Assembly (NCBI RefSeq): GCF_020404745.1
Contig: NZ_JAIZAP010000002.1
Location: 1-64,000, forward strand
Reading direction: 5' to 3'
DNA from: Aquibacillus saliphilus
GTDB lineage: Bacteria > Bacillota > Bacilli > Bacillales > Amphibacillaceae
Length of the DNA stretch: 64,000 bases
A program made the translations under genes and the position numbers. The notes below the pieces were generated by a model that saw nothing but the letters and a program-made list of their open reading frames with translations, searched no databases and had not been told where the DNA came from. Numbering within the stretch: position 1 is the stretch's first letter; each line of letters starts with the position of its first letter. Positions 36,688 through 47,181 of the stretch are shown piece by piece.

Positions 36688-36913
36688 ACAAGAGTTAACT
36701 TTTGAGGAAGCAATGAAAGAATTAGAAGAAATTGTTGAGAAGCTTGAAGAGGGAGATGTACCTCTAGAAAAAGCAATTAATTATTATCAGGATGGCATGA
36801 AGTTGTCTAAGCTATGCAGTGATAAGCTTACTAGCGTAGAAAAGCAAATGGAGCAAATCATCAACGAGCAAGGTGAATTTGAACCATTCACGATTCAGGA
36901 GGAAGAGAAGTGA
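36680..36913 (+). CDS. xseB: Exodeoxyribonuclease VII small subunit
   Basis: A 77-residue helical-hairpin protein that binds the coiled coil of XseA. It shows [20 protein letters not shown] and [18 protein letters not shown], the family signature. GAGGAGG precedes the ATG, which lies inside the xseA end. Its stop overlaps the ispA start (GTGA). Confidence 0.95.
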   Translation: MTKQELTFEEAMKELEEIVEKLEEGDVPLEKAINYYQDGMKLSKLCSDKLTSVEKQMEQIINEQGEFEPFTIQEEEK

Positions 36914-37794
36914 GAGAAACTCTAGCTAATTATATTTCTGATAGGCAAGAGGCATTCAATACTGAAATCGTTATTCAGATTGAAGCGCTAAATATTCCAG
37001 ATCGATTAAAACAATCGATGCTTTATTCAATCGAAGCAGGTGGAAAAAGACTTCGACCTATTTTAATGATGGCAAGTGTTGAGGCGTATGGTGGTAGTTA
37101 TCAGGACGTCTTACCGATAGCTGTTGCTCTCGAAATGGTTCATACATATTCATTGATACATGATGATCTTCCGGCAATGGATGATGATAATTACCGTAGA
37201 GGTCAACCAACCAATCATAAAAAGTTTGATGAAGCAACAGCGATTCTCGCTGGAGATGGTTTACTAACATATAGCTTTGAATTGATAACAAACCAAACAA
37301 ACATCACCGATAAACAAAAGGTATTTCTTGTTAATCAACTGGCAAAGGCTGGTGGTCCAAGAGGTATGGTAGCAGGTCAAATTCTTGACATGCAAGCGGA
37401 GAAAAAGAATGTTGATTTAGAAAAATTAGAAGAAATTCACACAGCAAAAACGGGGCAATTAATTAAGTATGCTATTGTCAGTGGTGCATTTATGAAAAAT
37501 GTATCAAAGGAACAAATGGCAGCATTAAATTTATTTGCTTATTATTTGGGACTGATTTTTCAAGTACAAGATGACATTTTAGATGTTACGGGTGATCCTT
37601 CTCTTCTAGGAAAACCAGTAGGAAGCGATGAAAGCAATGACAAGAGTACGTACCCGAAATTATTGGGATTAAATGGTGCGATAGCGCAAAAAGAGTTTTA
37701 TGTAGAACAGGCGAAAAATTCACTTAAAGAAGCAGGAGTTAAGGAGACAATACTTGAGCAGTTAACCGACTACTTAAGTGACAGAAAATACTAA
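36910..37794 (+). CDS. ispA: Farnesyl diphosphate synthase (geranyltranstransferase)
   Basis: A 294-residue all-helical prenyltransferase adding IPP to DMAPP and GPP to make farnesyl-PP. The first Asp-rich motif is [14 protein letters not shown] and the second is [19 protein letters not shown] near residue 40 binds the diphosphate. A GTG start overlaps the xseB stop and follows GAGGAAGAG. It is the last protein gene before the OLE RNA. Confidence 0.95.
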   Translation: MRETLANYISDRQEAFNTEIVIQIEALNIPDRLKQSMLYSIEAGGKRLRPILMMASVEAYGGSYQDVLPIAVALEMVHTYSLIHDDLPAMDDDNYRRGQPTNHKKFDEATAILAGDGLLTYSFELITNQTNITDKQKVFLVNQLAKAGGPRGMVAGQILDMQAEKKNVDLEKLEEIHTAKTGQLIKYAIVSGAFMKNVSKEQMAALNLFAYYLGLIFQVQDDILDVTGDPSLLGKPVGSDESNDKSTYPKLLGLNGAIAQKEFYVEQAKNSLKEAGVKETILEQLTDYLSDRKY

Positions 37795-37815
37795 TTTGCA
37801 TGATTTAATAAATAA

Positions 37816-37844
37816 TTGAGCAATTATCTATAATATGTTATATT
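37816..37844 (+). promoter_or_regulatory. Candidate sigma-A promoter for OLE RNA
   Basis: TTGAGC (37816-37821), a 17-nt spacer and TATATT (37839-37844). The predicted start, about 37851, falls just before the closing stem of the OLE RNA. Confidence 0.55.
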
Positions 37845-37854
37845 GTAAATAATA

Positions 37855-38459
37855 TAGGAATGGTGCAGTATTCTAGTCAGTCTTCCGTTTCTGAAGGCGG
37901 GCCTAAAAATCCGCCAAAGGGCACATCGATGAAGTTCCTTGTGCCGGCTTGAGGCGCCCAGCCTTGGGTTGGTGCTGGGAGTTAAGGTTGCAGGGCGATC
38001 CACAAAGGCATGTGGGCGAGGACCCTGCTTCCGCGGAGGCCCATCTCTGTGGTGACTTCTTAGCAGGAGTTGCTATGGACTGGGGTATGAACCTACGTAA
38101 TTGGGATGGGGAATCCTTGTTCGTAGCGTAGCCTGCCTTGAGTGGTGTCTGAGGGGATTATGTTATAAGTACGAAGAGATTGTGGCCACTTTCAATTCGT
38201 ATGTACAGCATATGAAATCAGTTCTGCAAAAGAGGCTAGGAGACGGTTAAAAAGGCTGCTGAGGAAATCTCCTAGACTGTTCCAAATGGACATTTAAAAG
38301 GGATTATAGTGCGGACTAAGTGGTAATTCAGTCTAGCTGTTGGTAACAACGCTAAGATGGGTTTAAAGGGGAACCGCCAGAATGGCAACATTCGGTACCT
38401 GTTTGGGAAAACCTACTGGACCTAAGCCGCAGTTTTTACCTTTTGAGTGACCATTCCTA
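37855..38459 (+). ncRNA. ole: OLE RNA (ornate, large, extremophilic)
   Basis: About 605 nt between ispA and oapA, GC-richer than its neighbours and without a plausible gene. A terminal stem joins TAGGAATGGT (37855-37864) to ACCATTCCTA (38450-38459). Internal helices include GGCGG/CCGCC (37896/37911), GGCACA/TGTGCC (37920/37940), CCCAGC/GCTGGG (37957/37974), GCAGGG/CCCTGC near 37990-38030, and CTAGGAGA/TCTCCTAG (38236/38268). Length, complexity, the ispA-ole-oapA-dxs order and the partner gene match the OLE class (about 600 nt), which forms a membrane-associated ribonucleoprotein. In B. halodurans OLE is linked to cold, ethanol and magnesium tolerance. Confidence 0.93.
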
Positions 38460-38502
38460 CTTACATAATACTTAAACTTAAAAATTACTGAGGTTATTCA
38501 TA

Positions 38503-39105
38503 ATGTCAAAGTCACAGTTGCAAAAGTCGATTAGATTCAGTTTATCTATTGCCGTTATCACGTTTGTGTTAGCGGCTATTTTTTCAGTCATCTCTTCATC
38601 AGTCTTAAATGGCGTTATATGGATTTTTGGTTTAATAATTGTTCTAACAATTGTATTAATCGGAGTTTTCTTTGATATGCTTGGAATAGCAGCTACTGCT
38701 GCTGATGAAGTTCCTTTTCATGCAATGGCAGCCGAGAAGGTAAATGGATCCAAGCAAGCGATTACAATTGTGAGAAATGCAGATAAATTCGCAAGCTTTT
38801 GTAATGATGTTATCGGTGATATATCAGGGATTGTTAGTGGAACAGCTTCTGCAATTGTTGTTATACAATTTTCAAACGGATTTGGACAAGCGGATGGATC
38901 TAGTTTCCATATAATTGTTTCTGTTATTTTAACTAGTTTGGTTGCTGCGATAACGGTTGGTGGAAAAGCAATAGGGAAATTTTTGGCTATCCATAGCTCT
39001 ACTAACATTATTTTTTTTGTTGGGAAAACCATTGCATTTATTGAAGATAAATTTAAAATAAAAATAATGCCAAGTGAAAAGAAAGAGACTAGAAATAAAA
39101 CATGA
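38503..39105 (+). CDS. oapA: OLE-associated membrane protein OapA
   Basis: A 200-residue protein with four likely membrane segments (about residues 12-31, 36-57, 108-123 and 136-155, with a further hydrophobic stretch at 168-180). It carries a DxxxD motif, D102-V-I-G-D106, in the middle, which matches the motif described for OapA (BH2780). The N- and C-termini are basic, suited to RNA contact. OapA binds OLE RNA and anchors it at the membrane. The ribosome-binding site is weak (GAGGTT). It starts 43 nt after OLE and is followed by dxs. Confidence 0.9.
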   Translation: MSKSQLQKSIRFSLSIAVITFVLAAIFSVISSSVLNGVIWIFGLIIVLTIVLIGVFFDMLGIAATAADEVPFHAMAAEKVNGSKQAITIVRNADKFASFCNDVIGDISGIVSGTASAIVVIQFSNGFGQADGSSFHIIVSVILTSLVAAITVGGKAIGKFLAIHSSTNIIFFVGKTIAFIEDKFKIKIMPSEKKETRNKT

Positions 39106-39121
39106 AGGGGAGGCATCCCAT

Positions 39122-41014
39122 ATGGATCTTACAAAAATTAAAGATCCTTCGTTTCTAAAAAAATTATCAAACGAAGAATTAGACAGTTTAGCACTTGAGG
39201 TTCGGAAATTTTTAATCGAAAAGTTGTCAGTAACAGGAGGACACTTAGGTGCTAATCTTGGTGTGGTAGAATTAACTTTAGCTTTGCATAAACACTTTAA
39301 CAGTCCAGAGGACAAACTGATTTTTGATGTAGGGCACCAGTCGTATATTCATAAGATGTTAACTGGACGCACTTCGCAATTTGATACTTTACGTAAGTAT
39401 AAGGGGTTATGTGGTTTTCCAAAAAGAAGTGAAAGCGAACATGATGTGTGGGAAGCAGGTCATAGTTCTACATCACTGTCTGCGGCAATGGGTATGACAA
39501 TTGCTCGTGATATTAAGGGAGATAATAATTATGTTCTTCCAATAATAGGTGATGGAGCGTTGACCGGAGGAATGGCTCTTGAAGCCTTAAATCATATCGG
39601 TCATGAGAAAAAGAACATGATAGTCATTTTAAATGATAATGAAATGTCTATTGCTAATAATGTCGGAGCTCTTCATAATGCACTTGGTCGTATGCGAAGT
39701 GCAGGGAAGTATAATAGGGTAAAAGACGAATTAGAATGGTTAATGAAGAAGATTCCAGCAGTGGGTGGTCGAATTGCTCAAACAGCAGAACGTGTGAAAG
39801 ACAGCATGAAATACTTTATGGTTCCAGGCATGCTATTTGAAGAGTTTGGGTTTACTTATTATGGCCCTGTAGATGGACATGATTTTAATAATCTTCAAGA
39901 GAATATACAATACGCAAAAAAAACTGATGGTCCAGTACTAATTCATGTTATTACTCAAAAGGGAAAGGGATATAACCCAGCTGAGTCGGACACGAAAGAC
40001 AAATGGCACGGGGTTGGACCTTATAAGATTGATTCTGGTGAAAAAATAACACCTGTTAATGCTCCACCTGCATGGAGTGGGGTTGTAAGTGGTGCGCTAC
40101 AAAAAATAGCTAGAACAAACAGCCGTCTGACAGTGATTACACCGGCAATGATTCTTGGTTCAAAACTGGACAAATTTCAGGCGGAGTTCCCAGACCGGCT
40201 TTTTGATGTTGGTATTGCTGAACAGCATGCGACTACAATGGCAGCTGGAATGGCAACACAGGGGATGAAACCTTTCTTGGCTATTTATTCCACGTTTCTG
40301 CAGAGAGCTTATGACCAATTACTTCACGATGTGTGTAGGCAAAATTTAAATGTTGCCTTTGGAATTGATCGATCAGGACTAGTTGGTGCAGATGGAGAGA
40401 CTCACCAAGGCGTATTTGATATAGCCTTTTTAAGACATTTACCGAACATGGTACTAATGATGCCAAAAGATGAAAATGAATGTCAAGATATGGTGCATAC
40501 TGCAATCGAGTATCAAGATGGTCCTATTGCGATGCGTTTTCCAAGAGGTAATGCATCCGGGGTTCCAAACGATGAACCCTTTAAAGAGATTCCAATCGGT
40601 AGCTGGGAAGTATTAGAAGAAGGTAATGATGCGACAATTCTAACATTCGGTACTACGATTGAAATGGCACTTGAAGCTAGAGCTGAATTATACAAACAAG
40701 GTTACTCTGTTAAAGTGGTCAATGCACGTTTTATTAAACCACTCGACGAAGTGATGCTTCATGAATTAATGGTTGAAAATAAACCTATCCTAACGATAGA
40801 GGAAGCAATTCTTCAGGGTGGTTTTGGCAGCGCAGTTTTAGAGTTTAATGAAGTAAATAATTATAAAAATATAGATATTCAACGAATGGGAATTCCGGAT
40901 AAGTTTATTGAGCATGGAGATGTTAAGAAGCTGTTAAACGAAATTGGTCTAACCAAAGATGAAGTTGTCAAGAATTTGAGGCAAATGTTGCCTAGTAAAA
41001 GGCAGAGGGCTTGA
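39122..41014 (+). CDS. dxs: 1-deoxy-D-xylulose-5-phosphate synthase
   Basis: A 630-residue thiamin-diphosphate enzyme joining pyruvate and glyceraldehyde-3-phosphate in the first step of the MEP isoprenoid pathway. It shows [34 protein letters not shown], the thiamin motif [16 protein letters not shown] and [18 protein letters not shown]. Start 39122 follows GGGGAGG; the longer frame overlaps oapA. It may be transcribed with oapA. Confidence 0.95.
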   Translation: MDLTKIKDPSFLKKLSNEELDSLALEVRKFLIEKLSVTGGHLGANLGVVELTLALHKHFNSPEDKLIFDVGHQSYIHKMLTGRTSQFDTLRKYKGLCGFPKRSESEHDVWEAGHSSTSLSAAMGMTIARDIKGDNNYVLPIIGDGALTGGMALEALNHIGHEKKNMIVILNDNEMSIANNVGALHNALGRMRSAGKYNRVKDELEWLMKKIPAVGGRIAQTAERVKDSMKYFMVPGMLFEEFGFTYYGPVDGHDFNNLQENIQYAKKTDGPVLIHVITQKGKGYNPAESDTKDKWHGVGPYKIDSGEKITPVNAPPAWSGVVSGALQKIARTNSRLTVITPAMILGSKLDKFQAEFPDRLFDVGIAEQHATTMAAGMATQGMKPFLAIYSTFLQRAYDQLLHDVCRQNLNVAFGIDRSGLVGADGETHQGVFDIAFLRHLPNMVLMMPKDENECQDMVHTAIEYQDGPIAMRFPRGNASGVPNDEPFKEIPIGSWEVLEEGNDATILTFGTTIEMALEARAELYKQGYSVKVVNARFIKPLDEVMLHELMVENKPILTIEEAILQGGFGSAVLEFNEVNNYKNIDIQRMGIPDKFIEHGDVKKLLNEIGLTKDEVVKNLRQMLPSKRQRA

Positions 41015-41021
41015 TTACATT

Positions 41022-41846
41022 ATGAGTAAGAAAACAAGACTAGATATCTTATTAGTTGAACGTGGCTTAATTGAAACAAGAGAAAAGGCAAAGCGGACCA
41101 TCATGGCGGGTTTAGTATTTTCGGAGCATGTTCGTTTAGATAAACCCGGTGTGAAGGTTGATATAGAATTGCCTCTTACTGTCAAAGGAAAGTTGATTCC
41201 ATATGTAGGAAGAGGTGGTTTGAAGTTAGAAAAAGCTTTAGATGCTTTTAATCTTGATGTCACAGGAAGAAAAATGATTGATGTTGGATCATCTACTGGA
41301 GGATTTACGGACTGCGCTCTACAAAATGGAGTGGAGTTGAGCTACGCGGTCGATGTTGGCTATAATCAATTGGACTGGAAGCTACGTAATGACGAACGTG
41401 TAGTCGTTATGGAACGAACAAACTTCAGGTATGTAACACCTGATCAGCTCACTCATGGTATTCCGGATTTCGCAACAATCGATGTTTCATTTATTTCATT
41501 AAAATTAATTCTGCCTGTACTATCTAAGTTACTTGCTAGTGGTAGTGATGTAGTTGCTCTTGTTAAACCACAATTTGAAGCTGGTAGAAGTCAGGTAGGC
41601 AAAAAAGGAATTGTACGCGACCCTCTAATTCACAAACAAGTTTTAACCAATATAATAACGTTTGCTGAACAAGAGGGATATCAAGTTAAATCGTTGACCT
41701 TCTCTCCAATCACTGGCGGCGATGGAAATATAGAGTTTTTAGTGAATTTATTTTGGGATAAACAACAAAAAGAAGGAAATGGAATGAATAATGTCGAAAT
41801 TGACAGAGTAGTCGATAAAGCACATCAAACACACAGTCATACATGA
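41022..41846 (+). CDS. yqxC: TlyA family rRNA methyltransferase / YqxC
   Basis: A 274-residue protein with an N-terminal S4 RNA-binding domain (RLDILLVERGLIETREKAKR) and an FtsJ-like SAM-dependent methyltransferase domain (MIDVGSSTGGFTDCALQNG). TlyA enzymes 2'-O-methylate rRNA; the family was first named for haemolysins, and the exact target here is unknown. It follows dxs by seven bases and precedes argR, as in B. subtilis. Confidence 0.9.
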   Translation: MSKKTRLDILLVERGLIETREKAKRTIMAGLVFSEHVRLDKPGVKVDIELPLTVKGKLIPYVGRGGLKLEKALDAFNLDVTGRKMIDVGSSTGGFTDCALQNGVELSYAVDVGYNQLDWKLRNDERVVVMERTNFRYVTPDQLTHGIPDFATIDVSFISLKLILPVLSKLLASGSDVVALVKPQFEAGRSQVGKKGIVRDPLIHKQVLTNIITFAEQEGYQVKSLTFSPITGGDGNIEFLVNLFWDKQQKEGNGMNNVEIDRVVDKAHQTHSHT

Positions 41847-41853
41847 TACTGTT

Positions 41854-41877
41854 GGGCTACATATGTTTATGTAGTCC
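41854..41877 (+). terminator. Hairpin after yqxC
   Basis: GGGCTACATA pairs with TATGTAGTCC around a 4-nt loop. The following AGTTTATGTT is a poor T-run, so termination would be weak. Confidence 0.45.
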
Positions 41878-42022
41878 AGTTTATGTTGGTTGTATTAGTT
41901 TATTTAAGTTGTACAACAGTAGATAGTTTAACTTAAGAGTCTGACTAGATTTCGTTTAGACAGTTAAAATTTTTCTTCTTTAACAACAATAAATAATAGG
42001 TGCACTTGAATGGAGGGTGACT

Positions 42023-42472
42023 ATGAATAAGGGACAACGGCATATCAGAATTAGAGAACTTATCACAGATAACGATATTGAAACACAGGATGATTTAGTC
42101 AATCGCCTACGAAACCTAGAATACAACGTAACTCAAGCTACTGTATCAAGAGATATAAAGGAGCTTCACCTAGTAAAAGTTCCCATGATAGATGGTAGGT
42201 ATAAGTATAGCCTTCCAGCTGATCAGCGTTTTAATCCACTGGAAAAATTAAGAAGATTAATTATGGACGCTTTTGTCCGGATTGATGAGGCAGGTTACTT
42301 CATTGTTATGAAGACATTGCCTGGTAATGCGAACGCGGTTGGTGCGTTAATAGATCATTTAGATTGGCATGAAATTCTAGGTACAATCTGTGGCGATGAT
42401 ACAATATTAATCATATGTAGAACTGAAGAAGATACCAAAGATATTAAAAATCGATTATTAGAAATGCTCTAA
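42023..42472 (+). CDS. argR: Arginine repressor ArgR/AhrC
   Basis: A 149-residue regulator of arginine biosynthesis and catabolism. The N-terminal winged helix has [21 protein letters not shown]; the C-terminal hexamer domain has [19 protein letters not shown] and [14 protein letters not shown], which bind arginine. Start 42023 follows GGAGGGTGA. A separate promoter in the preceding AT-rich gap is likely. recN follows. Confidence 0.94.
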   Translation: MNKGQRHIRIRELITDNDIETQDDLVNRLRNLEYNVTQATVSRDIKELHLVKVPMIDGRYKYSLPADQRFNPLEKLRRLIMDAFVRIDEAGYFIVMKTLPGNANAVGALIDHLDWHEILGTICGDDTILIICRTEEDTKDIKNRLLEML

Positions 42473-42521
42473 ATTCAATATTTGTTAATTATTTTAAACA
42501 CCATAAATTGAGGTGAGAAAT

Positions 42522-44258
42522 GTGTTAACTGAACTCTCGATAAAAGATTTCGCAATTATTGATGAAATAACCGTTACTTTTAAAGAAGGATTAACGGTTC
42601 TAACTGGAGAAACGGGCGCAGGTAAGTCAATCATAATTGATGCTGTCGAATTACTAGCTGGTGGTAGAGGTTCTGTAGAATTTGTTCGTTATGGTACTTC
42701 AAAGGCTAACCTAGAAGGTCTTTTTATTATTGAAGATTCTAAACACCTTGTTTATGCGAAGGGTAAGGAGTATGGTATTACTATTGAGGGCGATGGGATG
42801 GTTGTGCTTAATCGTACAATCACTTCTAGTGGTAAGAGCATTTGCCGAGTTAACGGAAAACTTGTAACACTTGGTATATTGAAGGAATTCGGAAAAACTT
42901 TAATCGACATTCATAGTCAACATGAAACACAATCATTAATGGATGTAGATCGACATATTGAGCTACTTGATTTGTATAAAAGGGACAAAATAGACCCTAT
43001 TAAACAAGAGTACACTCATTTATATAAAAAACTTTCCGCGTTAAGAAAAAGGTATAAAACCCTTAATGAAAATGAACAGGAAATGGCACAACGGTTAGAT
43101 TTATTAGAATTTCAATTTAATGAATTACAAGAAGCGGAATTAATGCCTGATGAAGATGAACAAATGTCTACCGAGCGTGAAAAATTAGTTAATTATGAGA
43201 AAATTTACAATGGAGTGAATGACGCATATCAAGCCCTTTATGGCGACCAAAAGGGACTTGACTGGTTATCCTTAGCCTTAAATGGCCTCGAAGCAGCAGG
43301 TGAGTATGAAAAGGAACTAGAAATAAAAAAAGAAGAGTTTTCTAATCACTATTTCTTAATCGAAGAGATGTCCTATGATCTTCGGAATTTTCTTGATCAA
43401 CTAGAGTTTAATCCAGAAAGATTGAACGAAATAGAAAGCAGATTCAGTGAATTAAATCGTTTAAAAAAGAAATACGGACCTACGGTCAATGACATGTTAG
43501 AATATTTAGCGAAAATTGAAGAGGAAATTGATGAAATAAAAAATAGAGATTCACACCTACTTAAGCTTTCAGATGAACTGTCAAGTCTAACCGAAGATAC
43601 TTTTTTGGAAGCAAAACACTTGCATGACATAAGAAAAAAAGCAGCAAAATCCTTAATTTTAGATATCCATAAGGAATTAAAAGATTTATATTTAGAAAAG
43701 GCTTCTTTTGACGTTAGTATCACTGCTAAAAAAGGTCAAAATAAAGATTTTCTGTACGAAGAAAAACCAACTCAACTTTCTACAAATGGTTTTGATTTAG
43801 TTAAATTTTTAATCACTACAAACCCAGGGGAACCGTTAAAAGAAATTAATAAAGTTGCGTCTGGTGGTGAACTATCAAGGATTATGTTGGCACTAAAACG
43901 AACATTTTCGAAGCATCAGGGAGTAACTAGTGTAATCTTTGATGAGGTAGATACTGGAGTAAGTGGAAGAGTTGCCCAATCGATAGCAGAGAAGATCCAT
44001 GGTATCTCTAGTGGATCACAGGTGTTATGCATCTCTCATTTACCTCAAGTTGCATCAATGGCCGATACACACCTATTAATTGAAAAGAACGTAACAAACA
44101 AAAGAACAAGCACCACTGTAAATGAGTTAACTGAGGAGAAAAGTGTTGAAGAGGTTAGCCGGATGATAACAGGTTCAGAGTTAACAGAAACATCTATAAA
44201 ACATGCTAGAGAATTGATTGAGCTTGCTAATAAATTTAAAAACGATACGAATAAATAA
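42522..44258 (+). CDS. recN: DNA repair protein RecN
   Basis: A 578-residue SMC-like ATPase acting early at double-strand breaks. Walker A is LTGETGAGKS near the N-terminus, a coiled-coil middle follows, and the C-terminal part has the ABC signature ASGGELSRIMLALK and Walker B VIFDEVDTGVSG. A GTG start at 42522 follows GAGGTGAG and gives the usual MLTELSIKDFAII start; the frame open from 42513 is rejected. Confidence 0.94.
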   Translation: MLTELSIKDFAIIDEITVTFKEGLTVLTGETGAGKSIIIDAVELLAGGRGSVEFVRYGTSKANLEGLFIIEDSKHLVYAKGKEYGITIEGDGMVVLNRTITSSGKSICRVNGKLVTLGILKEFGKTLIDIHSQHETQSLMDVDRHIELLDLYKRDKIDPIKQEYTHLYKKLSALRKRYKTLNENEQEMAQRLDLLEFQFNELQEAELMPDEDEQMSTEREKLVNYEKIYNGVNDAYQALYGDQKGLDWLSLALNGLEAAGEYEKELEIKKEEFSNHYFLIEEMSYDLRNFLDQLEFNPERLNEIESRFSELNRLKKKYGPTVNDMLEYLAKIEEEIDEIKNRDSHLLKLSDELSSLTEDTFLEAKHLHDIRKKAAKSLILDIHKELKDLYLEKASFDVSITAKKGQNKDFLYEEKPTQLSTNGFDLVKFLITTNPGEPLKEINKVASGGELSRIMLALKRTFSKHQGVTSVIFDEVDTGVSGRVAQSIAEKIHGISSGSQVLCISHLPQVASMADTHLLIEKNVTNKRTSTTVNELTEEKSVEEVSRMITGSELTETSIKHARELIELANKFKNDTNK

Positions 44259-44261
44259 AAA

Positions 44262-44294
44262 TCCTTGCCGTCTGTTGATGATGGTGAGGTTTTT
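44262..44294 (+). terminator. Terminator after recN
   Basis: ATCCTTGCC pairs with GGTGAGGT (two wobble pairs), followed by TTTTTTATTTTT. Confidence 0.7.
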
Positions 44295-44479
44295 TTATTT
44301 TTTTCTTTTTCATGTTTTTATCTATTCTATGCATGATTTTAATAAAAATTCAAAGACAATAGAGGAAAAGATAACCCTTTTTTCTCATCTTTTCAGGGTT
44401 TAAAAAATCAATTCTAAGGTCAAATTAGAAGTACACAGAAATTAAAAATGTGGGTTAGGAACGAGGAGAGTGAATTTAC

Positions 44480-45766
44480 TTGAGATTCAACAACTTTAGA
44501 AATGGGATAGGCATCTTGCTCCTTGTTGCTTTCCTGTGTATTCCATTTGTTACGCCGATACAGACTTATCTTTCAATACCAGACAAAATAACTACTTTTC
44601 ATAAACAAGACTCAATAAGTGTCCCAGCCATGGGACAAGGTGTCAATGTGAAGAACTCAGAATCAGACCGAGTGATCGAGGCTTTAAATTCAACAGAGTT
44701 TAAGACGCTGGCAACAGGTGAAAGCAGTATCGTATATGAATTGGCTGGACTCCCGATCAAGAAAGTAAATGTAGACGTTCTGGACGACCTCAAAATTATC
44801 CCTGGTGGGCAATCAATTGGAGTGAACCTTCAGACATTAGGAGTGTTAGTTGTAGGACATCACTTAATTAAGACAGATGAAAGTGAAGTTTCTCCAGGTG
44901 AGGAAGCTGACATCCAAATTGGTGATACACTTCTTGAAATAAATGGGACAGAAATTAATAATATGCAAGAAGTTGCTCCATTTGTAGAAGAAGCAGGGAA
45001 AAGTGATAAATCATTAGATGTAAAAATAAAGAGAGGAAAAGAAACTTTCAACACTGAATTAAAACCATATCTTGATTCAAAGGAGGACGAGTACCGAATT
45101 GGTTTATATATTAGAGATTCCGCAGCAGGCATTGGTACGATGACCTTCTATGAACCCAAGTCGAAGAAATATGGTGCTTTGGGTCATGTTATTTCTGATA
45201 TGGATACGAGAAAACCGATAGAAATCCATAACGGTACAATCGTAAAATCAAATATAAAATCAATTGAAAAAGGCAGCAACGGGACACCTGGTGAAAAGCA
45301 AGCAGAATTTTTAGGTGGTAATGATGCAATCGGTGATATTACGAAAAACAGTCCATTTGGGGTATTTGGAAAACTAAATCAGAGTATTTCCAATGGAAAA
45401 ATGGATGAGCCAATGCCAATTGCGTTATCTAATCAAGTGGAACAAGGACCTGCCAAAATTTTGACAGTAGTGAATGGTGAAGAAGTTCAAGAATTTGATG
45501 TCGAAATTGTAAATAGTGTTCCACAAAAATTCCCTGCAACAAAAGGGATGATTGTTAAAATAACCGATCAAGATTTATTAGATAAAACTGGTGGAATTGT
45601 ACAAGGAATGAGTGGGAGCCCGATTATTCAGAATGGCAAAATAATCGGCGCTGTAACACATGTGTTTGTTAATGATCCAACGTCTGGTTATGGTGTGCAT
45701 ATTGAATGGATGTTAGATGAAGCAGGAATAGACATTTATAAAAAACAAAAACAAGAAGCAAGTTAA
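44480..45766 (+). CDS. spoIVB: SpoIVB signalling serine peptidase
   Basis: A 428-residue forespore-secreted S55 protease that cleaves SpoIVFA to switch on pro-sigma-K processing. It has an N-terminal membrane anchor (residues 9-28), a PDZ domain (about 120-195) and the SpoIVB peptidase domain. Catalytic H236 (GALGHVISD) and S378 (GMSGSPI) fall at exactly the numbers known for B. subtilis when the TTG at 44480 is the start. GAGGAG lies upstream. A terminator follows. Confidence 0.95.
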   Translation: MRFNNFRNGIGILLLVAFLCIPFVTPIQTYLSIPDKITTFHKQDSISVPAMGQGVNVKNSESDRVIEALNSTEFKTLATGESSIVYELAGLPIKKVNVDVLDDLKIIPGGQSIGVNLQTLGVLVVGHHLIKTDESEVSPGEEADIQIGDTLLEINGTEINNMQEVAPFVEEAGKSDKSLDVKIKRGKETFNTELKPYLDSKEDEYRIGLYIRDSAAGIGTMTFYEPKSKKYGALGHVISDMDTRKPIEIHNGTIVKSNIKSIEKGSNGTPGEKQAEFLGGNDAIGDITKNSPFGVFGKLNQSISNGKMDEPMPIALSNQVEQGPAKILTVVNGEEVQEFDVEIVNSVPQKFPATKGMIVKITDQDLLDKTGGIVQGMSGSPIIQNGKIIGAVTHVFVNDPTSGYGVHIEWMLDEAGIDIYKKQKQEAS

Positions 45767-45778
45767 TATAAGTGGATT

Positions 45779-45819
45779 AAAGAGAGTTCTTATCAACATT
45801 GGTAAGAACTCTCTCCTTT
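45779..45819 (+). terminator. Terminator after spoIVB
   Basis: AGAGAGTTCTTA pairs with TAAGAACTCTCT around a 10-nt loop, followed by CCTTTTG, a modest T-run. Confidence 0.65.
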
Positions 45820-45847
45820 TGAAGATTATATGTTAAAATAAAGATTA

Positions 45848-45978
45848 TTCGACAGGCCGTGGTCGTGATTTGTCATAATGAATCGAAAAACTAAGAAAAC
45901 TAAAGAAAACTAAAGTAAATGGAAAAAAACATAATGTTTTTTGATTAAAAGAAGGATTTTTCGAACTTGTGTCGAAAC
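45848..45978 (+). promoter_or_regulatory. spo0A control region: 0A boxes and possible sigma-H promoter
   Basis: TTCGACA (45848-45854, the reverse form) and TGTCGAA (45970-45976) exactly match the Spo0A box. Overlapping the second is a candidate sigma-H promoter: AGGATTT (45953-45959), 14 nt, then GAAAC (45974-45978), against a GAAT consensus. The layout resembles the sporulation promoter of spo0A in B. subtilis, with Spo0A feedback. No vegetative promoter was found with confidence. Confidence 0.5.
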
Positions 45979-46021
45979 TGTTACTTGAAGATTAGCGCAA
46001 TACGTTAAGGAGGAACTGAAT

Positions 46022-46804
46022 GTGGAGAAAATTAAAGTATGTTTAGTCGATGACAACCGTGAGTTAATTCAATTAATGGAGGATTATTTTGAGGGTCAAG
46101 CAGATATTGATGTTATCGGCACTGCCTATAATGGAAAGGATTGCTTAGAACTATTAGAAGAGATTGAACCAGATGTTTTGGTTCTTGACATTATTATGCC
46201 TCATGTAGATGGTCTGGCAGTTCTTGGTAAGATTAGAGGTCTTGAAAGGAAAAAATATCCAAACGTAATTATGTTAACTGCTTTTGGGCAAGAAGAAGTG
46301 ACAAAAAAGGCAGTTGATTTAGGAGCTTCTTATTTTATTTTAAAGCCATTTGATTTGGAAAGTTTAGGTGACCAGATTAGACAAGTGTATGGTATTACTC
46401 CAGCGTTAGAAAAAAAGGGGGTAAAACAAAGAGGGAATAGAGATAAAAAAATAGACCTTGAGGCTAACATCACACATATTATTCATGAAATTGGTGTGCC
46501 TGCTCACATTAAAGGGTACATGTACTTAAGAGAAGCAATTACAATGGTTTATAATGATATTGAATTATTAGGATCGATTACTAAAGTTCTTTATCCGGAT
46601 ATCGGGAAGAAGTATAATACAACGGCTTCAAGAGTAGAAAGGGCAATACGGCATGCAATTGAGGTAGCTTGGAGTCGAGGTAACATGGATTCCATTTCGT
46701 CATTATTTGGTTATACTGTTAGTCTTACTAAAGCAAAACCAACCAATTCCGAATTTATTGCAATGGTAGCGGACAGGTTGCGTTTAGATCACCGTGCTAG
46801 CTAA
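46022..46804 (+). CDS. spo0A: Sporulation master regulator Spo0A
   Basis: A 260-residue response regulator controlling entry into sporulation. The receiver domain has D10/D11-type acidic residues (CLVDDN) and the phospho-acceptor D56 (VLVLDIIMP), at the B. subtilis position. A short linker leads to the Spo0A DNA-binding domain with [19 protein letters not shown], the recognition helix. A GTG start follows AAGGAGGAA. A spo0E-like gene converges with it 50 nt downstream. Confidence 0.97.
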   Translation: MEKIKVCLVDDNRELIQLMEDYFEGQADIDVIGTAYNGKDCLELLEEIEPDVLVLDIIMPHVDGLAVLGKIRGLERKKYPNVIMLTAFGQEEVTKKAVDLGASYFILKPFDLESLGDQIRQVYGITPALEKKGVKQRGNRDKKIDLEANITHIIHEIGVPAHIKGYMYLREAITMVYNDIELLGSITKVLYPDIGKKYNTTASRVERAIRHAIEVAWSRGNMDSISSLFGYTVSLTKAKPTNSEFIAMVADRLRLDHRAS

Positions 46805-46854
46805 TTTTCAGGTTGAAATAACGAATGAATACTTACTTTGATGTATAGCCTCAC

Positions 46855-47013
46855 CTAACTACTGGTGGGGTTACTTTTCTTTTTTATATATTCATTAATT
46901 AGTTTATCTAATTCCTGTGATATCTTTAATACTTCACCACTGTGGGGGTTCAAATTGTAAGCCTCGTACATTTCCAATCTTAGATTAACGATCTTTGCTT
47001 CTAGTTTTGACAT
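46855..47013 (-). CDS. Spo0E-like sporulation regulatory phosphatase
   Basis: A 52-residue helical-hairpin protein with the signature SQELDKLI that Spo0E, YisI and YnzD use to dephosphorylate Spo0A~P. The first helix is LEAKIVNLRLEMYEAYN. Start 47013 is preferred because GGAGAAA lies in good position; frames to 47028 or 47055 are possible. It lies convergent and next to spo0A, its likely substrate. Which subtype it is cannot be told. Confidence 0.87.
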   Translation of the reverse strand: MSKLEAKIVNLRLEMYEAYNLNPHSGEVLKISQELDKLINEYIKKKSNPTSS

Positions 47014-47181
47014 ATTTGATTTCTCCATATTCGTATTTATACTTTTTATACCCATAAATCCATAAATATAATCCTGTTATTTTTAAAAAATAACAATTAT
47101 GTAAATAGCTTCGTTTTCTCGACTTTTAATGAATAAAATTAACCAATTTGAGGGAATTTATCATTAAAAGGAGGCTCACAT

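Noticed and set aside
37949-38131. 60-codon open frame inside the OLE RNA
   Set aside because: It has no ribosome-binding site, an unusual tryptophan-rich composition, and lies across paired regions of the structured RNA.
44218-44403. 61-codon open frame after recN
   Set aside because: It overlaps the recN end and the terminator, is phenylalanine-rich from T-runs and has no ribosome-binding site.
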